Part shown: one piece after another, positions 1 through 6,519 of the stretch
Layout: every line of letters begins with the position of its first letter
How positions within the stretch are numbered: the stretch's first letter is position 1
Origin: CALEUX01 sp037439945
GTDB lineage: Bacteria; Bacteroidota; Bacteroidia; Bacteroidales; Marinilabiliaceae
NCBI GenBank assembly: GCA_037439945.1
Contig: JBBIVA010000131.1
Span: forward strand, 1 to 9,881
DNA length: 9,881 bases
Direction of reading: 5' to 3'
Notes under the pieces: generated by a model
Seen by the model: the letters and a program-made list of their open reading frames with translations, nothing else
Database searches by the model: none
Told to the model about the DNA's origin: nothing
Program-made: the position numbers and the translations under genes

Positions 1-60
1 TAAGTAGTGTGTTTAATCGATATGGGATATGGAGACCGCTAAATAAAATGGTATAAATTA

Positions 61-92
61 TAGATAAAAAAACCTCCCATTCGGAGGTTTTT
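61..92 (-). terminator. Bidirectional intrinsic terminator after rpoD
   Basis: A perfect 10-bp stem (AAAAACCTCC at 68-77 pairing with GGAGGTTTTT at 83-92) closes a 5-nt loop. It starts 2 nt after the rpoD stop codon. In the rpoD direction the stem runs into a T-rich tract, as expected for Rho-independent termination. The other strand also has a T-rich tail (TTTTTATTTAT), so it could stop a plus-strand gene entering from the left edge. Confidence 0.85.
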
Positions 93-94
93 AT

Positions 95-955
95 TTATCC
101 CAGATATGATTTTAAAAGCTTACTGCGCGATGTGTGCCTTAACCTGCGGATAGCTTTTTCTTTTATTTGCCTAACCCTTTCACGGGTAAGACCAAAACGC
201 TCACCAATTTCCTCCAGTGTCATTTCCTGGCAACCAATACCAAAGAAAAGCTTGATAATATCACTTTCACGTTCTGTAAGAGTTGCCAATGCCCTCTCAA
301 TTTCTCTGGATAGTGATTCATTGATTAACGATCGGTCAGCATTTGGCGAATCACTATTAATAAGGACATCAAGAAGGCTATTATCTTCACCTTCAACAAA
401 GGGTGCATCAACAGAAATATGACGACCTGCTACACGTAAAGTATCTGCAACTTTGTCAGCCGGTAATTCCAGCTCATCTGCCAATTCTTCCGGAGATGGT
501 TTTCTTTCGTGCTGTTGCTCAAATTTTGAATAGGCTTTATTTATTTTATTTAGTGATCCCACCTGGTTGAGCGGAAGGCGTACAATCCGTGATTGCTCGG
601 CCAAAGCCTGTAATATTGATTGACGGATCCACCAAACGGCATAAGAAATAAACTTAAACCCCCTTGTTTCATCAAATTTTTCGGCGGCTTTAATTAAACC
701 CAAATTTCCCTCATTAATTAAGTCGGGTAGGCTTAATCCCTGATTCTGGTACTGTTTAGCCACAGAAACCACAAATCGTAAGTTTGCTCTTGTTAGTTTT
801 TCAAGTGCAGCCTGATCGCCTTTTTTAATACGTTGCGCCAGATCTACCTCTTCTTCAACTGATATTAGTTCTTCACGGCCAATTTCCTGCAAATACTTAT
901 CAAGTGAAGCGCTTTCGCGATTTGTGATTGATTTTGTTATTTTTAATTGTCTCAT
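95..955 (-). CDS. rpoD: Primary (housekeeping) RNA polymerase sigma factor, RpoD/SigA family
   Basis: This gene encodes the main sigma-70 factor, which directs RNA polymerase to housekeeping promoters. The 286-residue protein shows region 1.2 (about 16-47, SLDKYLQEIGREELIS), region 2 (about 54-124, with RFVVSVAKQYQNQGL and the -10-recognition helix FKFISYAVWWIRQSI at 100-114), region 3 (about 133-210, including a DAPFVEGEDNSLLD finger) and region 4 with the -35-binding helix-turn-helix (about 246-273, TLEEIGERFGLTRERVRQIK). It lacks region 1.1 and the long non-conserved insert of the E. coli protein. That is known and normal for Bacteroidota RpoD, so it is not truncated. The ATG at 953-955 fits the usual family N terminus (MRQLKITKSIT). 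It is preceded by GGAAGGTAT and by a promoter-like site, and a strong terminator follows. Confidence 0.98.
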   Translation of the reverse strand: MRQLKITKSITNRESASLDKYLQEIGREELISVEEEVDLAQRIKKGDQAALEKLTRANLRFVVSVAKQYQNQGLSLPDLINEGNLGLIKAAEKFDETRGFKFISYAVWWIRQSILQALAEQSRIVRLPLNQVGSLNKINKAYSKFEQQHERKPSPEELADELELPADKVADTLRVAGRHISVDAPFVEGEDNSLLDVLINSDSPNADRSLINESLSREIERALATLTERESDIIKLFFGIGCQEMTLEEIGERFGLTRERVRQIKEKAIRRLRHTSRSKLLKSYLG

Positions 956-974
956 ATACCTTCCAAATACGGCG

Positions 975-1005
975 CAAAATTACATTTTTTTAATAAGTTT
1001 GGCAA
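975..1005 (-). promoter_or_regulatory. Likely rpoD promoter, Bacteroidota type
   Basis: On the minus strand, TTG at 1005-1003 is followed after 20 nt by TAATTTTG at 982-975. This matches all fixed positions of the Bacteroidota -7 consensus TAnnTTTG with the expected spacing to the -33 TTG. Transcription would start near 968-971, leaving a leader of about 13-16 nt before the rpoD ATG. The consensus is established for this phylum; its use here is inferred. Confidence 0.6.
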
Positions 1006-1128
1006 TAATATAAATTCTTTGGATCATTTAAATGTTTTGTTAAACTATTAAAAAAACATAAAAACTTTTTTATTTAAGTAACTTATAAGTAATTAACCGA
1101 TGAAATATTTTTCCCCCGATTATTTAAT

Positions 1129-1278
1129 TTACTCCAAATAAATGGTATTTTCCATTAAAAATATATTATTGCCAAACTGTATTATTAAACTAAATTCTAA
1201 TTTTTCTTTTGATTTAGGATTTTCATCGTTTAAAAACACCTGAAAGCCGTATTTGTTCTCCGTAACCAGATAAACTAT
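1129..1278 (-). other. 49-codon coding-like stretch without a clear start; possible small gene or gene remnant
   Basis: Directly after the htrA stop, in another minus-strand frame, 49 sense codons run from just after a TGA (1281-1279) to a TAA (1131-1129). The reading looks protein-like, with codon choices similar to the neighbours: it contains TENKYGFQVFLNDENP and ends FGNNIFLMENTIYLE. No ATG lies near its beginning. The earliest usable start is GTG at 1239-1237, giving about 36 residues; an ATG at 1155-1153 would leave only 8. I do not recognise the family. It could be a tiny protein read from the htrA transcript, the decayed 3' end of a lost gene, or chance. The rest of 956-1274 holds only the rpoD promoter and AT-rich sequence. 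Confidence 0.3.
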
Positions 1279-2735
1279 TCAAGAATGTTTATTGCATAAT
1301 ATGCCACTCTGCCGTTAGGATAAATTCCGGTTAAAAACAAACCTTCATCCATAACATCTACAACTTTTTTCAAATCGTTTTCAGAAGAAATTGGTATGCG
1401 GTTAGCCTTGGTAATTATATAGCCTTCTTTAATACCTGCATCCCTGAATTTTCCTGATGAGATTGATTTTACTTTAAGTCCGTTAACCAACCTTAAGGCC
1501 TGTTTGTCCTTATCAGATATTGGTTCAAATGTTGCACCCAATAGTAAAATTCTGGATGATGTTTGAACTAATTGGGTTCCACCCTGTATGTTACGTAATG
1601 TAACATCAAAAGGTTTGGATTTACCATCGCGTAATACTAAAACATTTACTTTATCACCCGGACGGTGGCGGCTTACCCTTTCCTGAAGTTGAGGAACTGT
1701 GTTTACTTCATCATTATTTATTTTAAGAATTATGTCACCACTTTTTATACCTGCCTTTTGTGCGCCTCCACCTTCGGCAACTTCAGCAACATACACCCCT
1801 TTAACTTTATCGAGATTTAATTTACCCGCAAGTTCGTTGTCAATATCTTTAATACTTATACCCAAAAGGCCCCTTTGAACCTCACCAAATTCCATCAGGT
1901 CGGCAACAACTTTTTGAACAATACTTACAGGTACAGCAAATGAGTATCCAGTGTATGATCCTGTTCGTGATGCAATTGCTGTATTTATCCCAACCAGTTC
2001 ACCTTTGGTATTTACTAATGCACCACCACTATTTCCGGGGTTAACAGCCGCATCAGTCTGAATAAAGGATTCAATACCCAACTGGTTGCCAAGTATTTGA
2101 AGATTGCGCGATTTAGCACTTACAATTCCGGCAGTTACCGTGGAGTTAAGATTAAAAGGATTGCCAACTGCCAATACCCATTCTCCTATTTTAATGGCAT
2201 CTGAATTACCATAAGTCATAAATGATAAATTTGATGCCTCAATTTTTAGTAACGCTATATCTGTTGTTGGATCAGCGCCAACCTTTACCGCTTTAAACGA
2301 ACGTTTGTCATTTAAAGTAACTTCAATATCATCGGCATTATCAATTACGTGATTATTGGTTACAATAAAACCATCCCTTGTTAAAACAACACCTGAGCCC
2401 GTACCTATAATTGGTTGTGGTTCAGTTTGAAAACCTCCGGGGCCAAAGAAGAAGTCAAAAAGAGGATTCCCTGAGCCAAATTGGCCTCCACTGGATTTAC
2501 CTTTTGTTTTAACATGAACAACAGAATTAATTGATTTTTCAGCTGCTAATGTTAAATCAGGATAACCACCCTGATTAACAACCGGAATTGCAGCATATTG
2601 AGTTGCTTCGGCAACTTTAACCGGAACCTCAATTTGTTGCAATCTGGGCCCACTGATACCATTATATGTTATTACACCAAGTATTGCACCAATAAATGCA
2701 ACAATGAGGACAATAATTAAACTTTTTGCTTTCAT
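1275..2735 (-). CDS. htrA: HtrA/Deg-family periplasmic serine protease (trypsin-like domain plus two PDZ domains)
   Basis: This is an envelope quality-control protease and chaperone that degrades misfolded proteins outside the inner membrane. The 486-residue product starts with a hydrophobic segment (about 5-25) that acts as a membrane anchor or uncleaved signal. The trypsin-like domain carries the full catalytic triad: His129 in TNNHV, Asp159 in TTDIALLK and Ser236 in GNSGGAL, with the typical GNPF motif at 191-194. A first PDZ domain lies at about 285-380 (RGLLGISI, then AGIKSGDIILKIN) and a more diverged second one at about 395-475 (DAGIKEGYIITKANRIPI). Length and order match the DegP/DegQ group; I cannot tell which paralogue it corresponds to. 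A Gly/Phe-rich stretch (about 82-102) sits where LA-loop sequence is expected. It shares the rpoD strand but probably has its own promoter at 2801-2830. Confidence 0.96.
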   Translation of the reverse strand: MKAKSLIIVLIVAFIGAILGVITYNGISGPRLQQIEVPVKVAEATQYAAIPVVNQGGYPDLTLAAEKSINSVVHVKTKGKSSGGQFGSGNPLFDFFFGPGGFQTEPQPIIGTGSGVVLTRDGFIVTNNHVIDNADDIEVTLNDKRSFKAVKVGADPTTDIALLKIEASNLSFMTYGNSDAIKIGEWVLAVGNPFNLNSTVTAGIVSAKSRNLQILGNQLGIESFIQTDAAVNPGNSGGALVNTKGELVGINTAIASRTGSYTGYSFAVPVSIVQKVVADLMEFGEVQRGLLGISIKDIDNELAGKLNLDKVKGVYVAEVAEGGGAQKAGIKSGDIILKINNDEVNTVPQLQERVSRHRPGDKVNVLVLRDGKSKPFDVTLRNIQGGTQLVQTSSRILLLGATFEPISDKDKQALRLVNGLKVKSISSGKFRDAGIKEGYIITKANRIPISSENDLKKVVDVMDEGLFLTGIYPNGRVAYYAINILE

Positions 2736-2741
2736 CCTAAT

Positions 2742-2757
2742 ATAATTTTTAAATTAT
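2742..2757 (-). other. AU-only hairpin just upstream of the htrA start codon
   Basis: ATAATTT and AAATTAT (7-bp arms, 2-nt spacer) form a perfect inverted repeat ending 6 nt before the htrA ATG. In the mRNA this would be a weak hairpin beside the start codon. In such AT-rich DNA it may be chance, so a regulatory role is speculative. Confidence 0.25.
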
Positions 2758-2785
2758 GAAAAGATGGAACCGGCTCCCTATGGCA

Positions 2786-2797
2786 GAAACTAGTTTC
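2786..2797. promoter_or_regulatory. 12-bp perfect palindrome at the predicted htrA transcription start
   Basis: GAAACTAGTTTC equals its own reverse complement. It lies a few bases downstream of the predicted htrA -7 element and covers the predicted start of transcription near 2796. That placement suits a dimeric repressor or other operator-binding protein. The palindrome is directly visible; binding is inferred. Confidence 0.4.
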
Positions 2798-2800
2798 ATA

Positions 2801-2830
2801 AAAATTTATTTTTGGTTTTCATAATATCAA
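2801..2830 (-). promoter_or_regulatory. Likely htrA promoter, Bacteroidota type
   Basis: On the minus strand, a TTTTG with TTG at 2830-2828 is followed after 19 nt by TAAATTTT at 2808-2801. This matches TAnnTTTG except at the last base. It would give a leader of about 60 nt before the htrA ATG. Spacing and match are good, but AT-rich DNA produces such sites by chance. Confidence 0.4.
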
Positions 2831-2955
2831 AAGGTGTGCCTATTTATTATTGTTAACAAATTTTAACCGGGTTTGTCAGGTAATGACCTAAAACCGGTAT
2901 AGAAATTTGTAAAATAACGAACCAATTTGTTGGAAATTATTTTAGCCTGGTTGTG

Positions 2956-3032
2956 AAAAAAAATGAGACCCCACTGGTTTAGTCCCGGCAACCCTAACCC
3001 TTAACCAAACCGGAACTTTAACCAATGAGGTC
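2956..3032 (-). terminator. Long imperfect hairpin with U8 tail (3' part of the candidate small RNA)
   Basis: The 21-bp stem described for the small RNA ends in GGUC-UCA followed by eight U residues, the form of an intrinsic terminator. It is much longer than the two gene-end terminators in this window, which suggests that the hairpin has a role beyond stopping transcription. It would also shield htrA from upstream read-through. Confidence 0.6.
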
Positions 3033-3070
3033 AGAAAATTACATCACTTTAATCACAAATGAGTTATATT
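2956..3070 (-). ncRNA. Candidate free-standing small RNA of about 115 nt, family unknown
   Basis: The minus strand shows a promoter-like site (3105-3075), about 35 nt of AT-rich leader, a long hairpin (3032-2967) and a U8 run (2963-2956). The stem pairs GACCUCAUUGGUU (3032-3020) with AACCAGUGGGGUC (2979-2967) and AGUUCCGG (3017-3010) with CCGGGACU (2988-2981). That is 21 pairs with one small internal bulge and a 21-nt G-rich loop. Three pairs are G-U, so the stem is complete only in minus-strand RNA; the plus-strand copy has C-A mismatches at those places. No open reading frame of note lies inside, and no minus-strand gene lies upstream that could need a terminator here. It lacks the conserved apical motifs of SRP RNA and is shorter than typical 6S RNA. 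It could also be a structured DNA repeat. Confidence 0.45.
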
Positions 3071-3074
3071 ATTC

Positions 3075-3105
3075 ATAAATTACACACTTTTTTAAGTTTT
3101 GTCAA
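3075..3105 (-). promoter_or_regulatory. Possible promoter of the candidate small RNA
   Basis: On the minus strand, TTG at 3105-3103 (within TATTGACA) is followed after 20 nt by TAATTTAT at 3082-3075. This matches 4 of the 6 fixed positions of TAnnTTTG with ideal spacing. Transcription would begin near 3068-3071. The -7 match is weaker than for rpoD. Confidence 0.35.
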
Positions 3106-3551
3106 TATTTTTTTGTGTTTAATTTATTTATAAATCAGGTTATATCTTTTATTTGATATGTATATTTGTTGCTTTTAATTAACCCATTTTCATTATCTTA
3201 ATCTGATTTTAAATGTCATCATAAAATAAATAGTTTGTATTTGTATTTATTTTGGATAACCCTATGGTATATATTTTTATCACATTTGAAGGGACAAGGA
3301 TTTTAATTTTACACAATGTGTTTTGTTTTAATTAACCAACAGATACTTAAACCCCTGATGATTAATTGTTTTTATTAACATTAAGATAAAACAAACTATA
3401 AACAAAAAAAACATTTATAGGTTTAATAAACCTAGTAATAAAGTAACGAATCCTGGTTTTTTGATTACCATTACGGTTTGACACCAAAACAAGGGTTGGC
3501 TTTCTTATTAGGTGTGTAGTGCCATAATATTTAGCAAACTAATTCAGTATA
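3106..3551. other. AT-rich spacer upstream of dapF without a recognisable gene
   Basis: I see no plausible gene on either strand here. Stop codons are frequent in all frames. The stretch must contain the start of the dapF-uvrB transcript, but no plus-strand site matches the Bacteroidota consensus well at a sensible distance. The best one (TTG at 3252-3254, 17 nt, TATTTTTA) would leave a leader of roughly 270 nt. The only striking element is a 17-bp palindrome at 3418-3434, listed separately. Confidence 0.6.
3418..3434. promoter_or_regulatory. 17-bp perfect palindrome upstream of dapF
   Basis: TAGGTTTA and TAAACCTA flank a single central A, forming a perfect interrupted palindrome 117 bp before the dapF ATG. 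The one-base centre makes it a poor RNA hairpin but a good form for a dimeric DNA-binding protein. A regulatory role for dapF-uvrB is inferred from position only. Confidence 0.35.
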
Positions 3552-4343
3552 ATGAATAGAATTCATTTTTATAAGTACCAGGGAACTGGAAACGATTTTA
3601 TTATTATCGATAACCGTAAATCAATACCAGGTATTGACGATAAAGATTTTATTAAAGGAATTTGTCACAGGCGGTTTGGAGTTGGAGCTGATGGATTAAT
3701 GCTTTTTGAAAAATCGAATAATTCAGCATTTTATATGCGGTACTTTAATAGTGATGGGGGCGAAAGTACCATGTGTGGAAATGGAGGCAGGTGCATAGCC
3801 TCATTTGCAAAAAAAGCTGGTGTTATTCCGGGTGATGTGGTGGTTGAGTTTAATGCAGTTGATGGTATTCATTATGCAAATGTTGGCAACGATTATGTCA
3901 GTTTAAAAATGATTGATGTTGATGGTGTTGAAGTTATTAATGGATGGTTTTTTCTGAATACCGGATCACCTCATGTTGTTATATTGGCAGAAGATGTTAA
4001 AAATATTGATGTATTAAATGAAGGCCGCAAAATACGAAATGATTTAAGATTTAAGGTGTTTGGTGGAACAAACGTTAACTTTCTTACCATTAAAAAAAAG
4101 GGTAATATTGCTGTACGTACTTTTGAAAGGGGGGTTGAGGATGAAACTTGGTCATGTGGTACAGGTTCAGTGGCCTCAGCAATTGTGGCTAACCTTATTT
4201 CTCAATCGTGCAGTAGTTATGATATTGAAGTACCCGGTGGAATGTTAAAAGTACAATTTGATAATATTAAAAAGGGGCTTTACCAAAACGTTTGGCTTGA
4301 AGGACCAACAAAGTTTGTGTTTGAAGGGTATTACATAAAATAA
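3552..4343 (+). CDS. dapF: Diaminopimelate epimerase
   Basis: DapF is a cytoplasmic, cofactor-free epimerase that converts LL- to meso-diaminopimelate, used for peptidoglycan cross-linking and as the precursor of lysine. The 263-residue protein has the N-terminal KYQGTGNDFIIID signature (8-20). Both catalytic cysteines are present: Cys75 in ESTMCGNGGRC and Cys202 in ETWSCGTGSVA. Substrate-binding motifs are recognisable (NTGSPHVV at 136-143, FERGVEDETWSCGTG at 191-205). Length and two-lobed layout are normal for the family. The ATG start matches the usual family N terminus, and no Shine-Dalgarno is seen, as is common in Bacteroidota. It is the first gene of a tight pair with uvrB. Confidence 0.97.
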   Translation: MNRIHFYKYQGTGNDFIIIDNRKSIPGIDDKDFIKGICHRRFGVGADGLMLFEKSNNSAFYMRYFNSDGGESTMCGNGGRCIASFAKKAGVIPGDVVVEFNAVDGIHYANVGNDYVSLKMIDVDGVEVINGWFFLNTGSPHVVILAEDVKNIDVLNEGRKIRNDLRFKVFGGTNVNFLTIKKKGNIAVRTFERGVEDETWSCGTGSVASAIVANLISQSCSSYDIEVPGGMLKVQFDNIKKGLYQNVWLEGPTKFVFEGYYIK

Positions 4344-4346
4344 AGG

Positions 4347-6371
4347 ATGGATTTTAAACTCATATCTGATTTTTTACCTACCGGAGATCAACCTGAAGCC
4401 ATTTCCAAATTGGTTGACGGATTTAATAGTGGAGTTCCATACCAAACCCTGATGGGCGTAACCGGCTCAGGTAAAACATTTACGGTAGCCAATGTAATAG
4501 AGCAAATTAACAGACCGGTTTTGGTACTTAGTCATAATAAGACATTAGCCGCACAGCTTTATGGTGAGTTTCGAAATTTCTTTCCTGATAATGCTGTTGA
4601 ATATTTTGTATCATATTATGATTATTACCAACCAGAGGCGTATTTACCCGTAACAGATACTTACATTGAAAAGGACCTTTCAATAAACGATGAAATAGAG
4701 AAATTAAGACTTAGTGCCACTTCGGCGCTACTGTCGGGAAGGAGAGATGTAATTGTTGTTTCATCTGTTTCGTGTTTATATGGAATTGGCAACCCTGAAG
4801 ATTTTCATTCAAATGTTATTTCATTGGTAAAGGGTATTAACCTGTCGCGTAATGCATTTTTAAGGAAACTTGTTGACAGCCTTTACTCACGCAATGAAAT
4901 TGAATTTGAACGGGGACATTTCAGGGTTAGAGGTGATACAATTGATATAAACCTTGCTTATGCCGATCATGCAGTTCGTGTAATTTTTTTTGGTGATGAA
5001 ATTGATGAGTTAGAAACTTTTGATCCGGTAAATAATATCAAAATAGGCACCCATGACCAGATTGTAATTTTTCCGGCCAATATTTTTGTTACAACCAGGG
5101 AAAGAATTAATCAGGCTATAAATAATATACAGGATGATTTGGTAATACAAAAGGGTTTTTTAATCGAAAAGGGTAAAAAGCTTGAAGCAAAACGTTTAGA
5201 AGAAAGGGTTTCATATGATATGGAGATGATAAAAGAACTTGGTCATTGCCCGGGTATTGAAAATTACAGCCGCTATTTTGATGGCAGGCCCCCCGGTACA
5301 AGGCCCTTTTGCCTTTTGGATTATTTCCCAAAAGATTTTATTGTTGTTGTGGATGAAAGCCATGTTACAATTCCGCAAATAAGGGCTATGTATGGAGGGG
5401 ATTTCAGCCGCAAACAAAATTTAGTTGAGTACGGGTTCAGATTGCCGGCTGCTTTTGATAACAGGCCATTAAAGTTTGATGAATTTGAAAGTATTGCAAA
5501 TAATATTTTATATGTAAGTGCCACCCCTGCCGATTATGAAATTGAAAAAAGCGAAGGCGTAATTGTTGAGCAGGTAATTCGTCCTACAGGGTTGCCTGAT
5601 CCGGTGATTGAGGTAAGGCCCAGTTTAAACCAGATCGATAACCTTATTGAAGAAATACAACAAAGAATATCAGAAAAGGAGAGGGTCCTTGTAACAACAC
5701 TAACTAAACGTATGGCTGAGGAACTCTCGAAATACTTAATTAAAATGGGTATCAGGTGCGAATATATACATTCTGATGTTGAAACCCTTGAAAGGGTTAA
5801 AATAATGGATGGGCTTAGAGAAGGTTCTTTTGATGTTTTGGTGGGAGTTAACCTGTTAAGGGAAGGGTTGGATTTGCCGGAAGTTTCATTGGTAGCAATT
5901 TTAGATGCTGATAAAGAAGGCTTTCTGAGGTCGGCACGTTCGCTGACACAAACATCAGGCAGGGCTGCCCGTAACATAAACGGTAAAGTAATAATGTATG
6001 CCGATTCTGTAACCCGCTCTATGAAAGAAACTATTGATTCAACAAACTATAGAAGGGAAAGGCAGCTGGCCTATAATGCCGCAAATAACATAGTACCTCG
6101 GCAGGTAATAAGAAAAAAGGGTAGTACTATTCAGGGAAATACATCTGATAATATTTTGGAAAAAGTATACTATGAACCCGGTGATGCTGATATTGCAGCA
6201 GATCCGATAGTGGCATATATGTCTCCACCTGCCCTTGAAAAGGCAATTGAAAAAACTAAAAAAGCTATGCAAAACGCATCCAAAGAACTCGATTTTATTT
6301 CAGCTGCCCAATACCGTGATGAAATGTACAGGTTACAAAATTTATTGAATGAGAAAAGAAATATGCATTGA
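4347..6371 (+). CDS. uvrB: UvrABC excision nuclease subunit B
   Basis: UvrB is the damage-verifying helicase-like subunit of nucleotide excision repair. UvrA loads it at lesions and it then recruits UvrC for incision. The 674-residue product has Walker A GVTGSGKT (37-44), the DNA-clamping beta-hairpin region with SYYDYYQPEAY (89-99), the Walker B/DESH motif (VVVDESHV, 333-340), helicase motif V (NLLREGLDLPEVS, 502-514) and motif VI (QTSGRAARN, 535-543). A C-terminal UVR coiled-coil domain (about 626-667, LDFISAAQYRDEMYRLQ) contacts UvrC. Nothing is missing and the length is typical. The ATG follows the dapF stop by 3 nt (TAAAGGATG), so the two are probably co-transcribed and perhaps translationally coupled. 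Several antisense open frames overlap it and are shadows. Confidence 0.98.
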   Translation: MDFKLISDFLPTGDQPEAISKLVDGFNSGVPYQTLMGVTGSGKTFTVANVIEQINRPVLVLSHNKTLAAQLYGEFRNFFPDNAVEYFVSYYDYYQPEAYLPVTDTYIEKDLSINDEIEKLRLSATSALLSGRRDVIVVSSVSCLYGIGNPEDFHSNVISLVKGINLSRNAFLRKLVDSLYSRNEIEFERGHFRVRGDTIDINLAYADHAVRVIFFGDEIDELETFDPVNNIKIGTHDQIVIFPANIFVTTRERINQAINNIQDDLVIQKGFLIEKGKKLEAKRLEERVSYDMEMIKELGHCPGIENYSRYFDGRPPGTRPFCLLDYFPKDFIVVVDESHVTIPQIRAMYGGDFSRKQNLVEYGFRLPAAFDNRPLKFDEFESIANNILYVSATPADYEIEKSEGVIVEQVIRPTGLPDPVIEVRPSLNQIDNLIEEIQQRISEKERVLVTTLTKRMAEELSKYLIKMGIRCEYIHSDVETLERVKIMDGLREGSFDVLVGVNLLREGLDLPEVSLVAILDADKEGFLRSARSLTQTSGRAARNINGKVIMYADSVTRSMKETIDSTNYRRERQLAYNAANNIVPRQVIRKKGSTIQGNTSDNILEKVYYEPGDADIAADPIVAYMSPPALEKAIEKTKKAMQNASKELDFISAAQYRDEMYRLQNLLNEKRNMH

Positions 6372-6475
6372 CGTGGGATCTCTTTAATTTTTTGAGCCAA
6401 TTATTATTTGCCTGATTTTTAAGTAAAGTAAATGTGTTTCTGATTGTACTACAAAAAATACAATAATATTCAAAT

Positions 6476-6508
6476 AAAAAAGGGGGGTTGCCAAAAATTT
6501 GACAACCC
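6476..6508 (-). terminator. Terminator between the convergent uvrB and outer-membrane protein genes
   Basis: GGGTTG (6508-6503) pairs with CAACCC (6490-6485) around a 12-nt AT-rich loop. On the minus strand this is followed by CCC and six T residues, 12 nt after the stop of the 6520-7350 gene. In the uvrB direction the tail is TTTAATTT, which is weaker, so bidirectional use is possible. The remainder of 6372-6475 is AT-rich and shows nothing else. Confidence 0.7.
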
Positions 6509-6519
6509 TTTAATTTAAG

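Noticed and set aside
3..56. Possible last 17 codons of a plus-strand gene entering from the left edge (reading ends RYGIWRPLNKMV, then TAA)
   Set aside because: The position before a bidirectional terminator fits, but 17 codons at a window edge with other frames also open cannot be told from chance.
132..422. 96-codon open frame on the plus strand inside rpoD
   Set aside because: It is fully antisense to a clear sigma-factor gene and has no family features; a shadow frame.
1275..1281. Programmed frameshift extending HtrA into the 49-codon stretch
   Set aside because: No slippery heptamer is present at the junction, and HtrA already ends where the family usually ends (RVAYYAINILE).
2989..3006. 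Telomere-like ACCCTAACCC repeat on the plus strand
   Set aside because: It is only two to three irregular units inside a hairpin loop in a bacterial chromosome; not a telomere or a tandem repeat array.
2956..3070. Identification of the candidate small RNA as SRP RNA or 6S RNA
   Set aside because: The apical GGAA-type SRP motifs are missing, and the single long hairpin of about 115 nt lacks the large central bubble and length of 6S RNA.
3471..3551. A dapF promoter directly upstream of the gene
   Set aside because: Several TTG and TTTG boxes occur, but none has a TAnnTTTG-like element at 17-23 nt; calling one would be arbitrary.
5534..5977. 147-codon minus-strand open frame inside uvrB
   Set aside because: It is antisense to conserved helicase motifs of uvrB; the open frame results from that gene's codon use.
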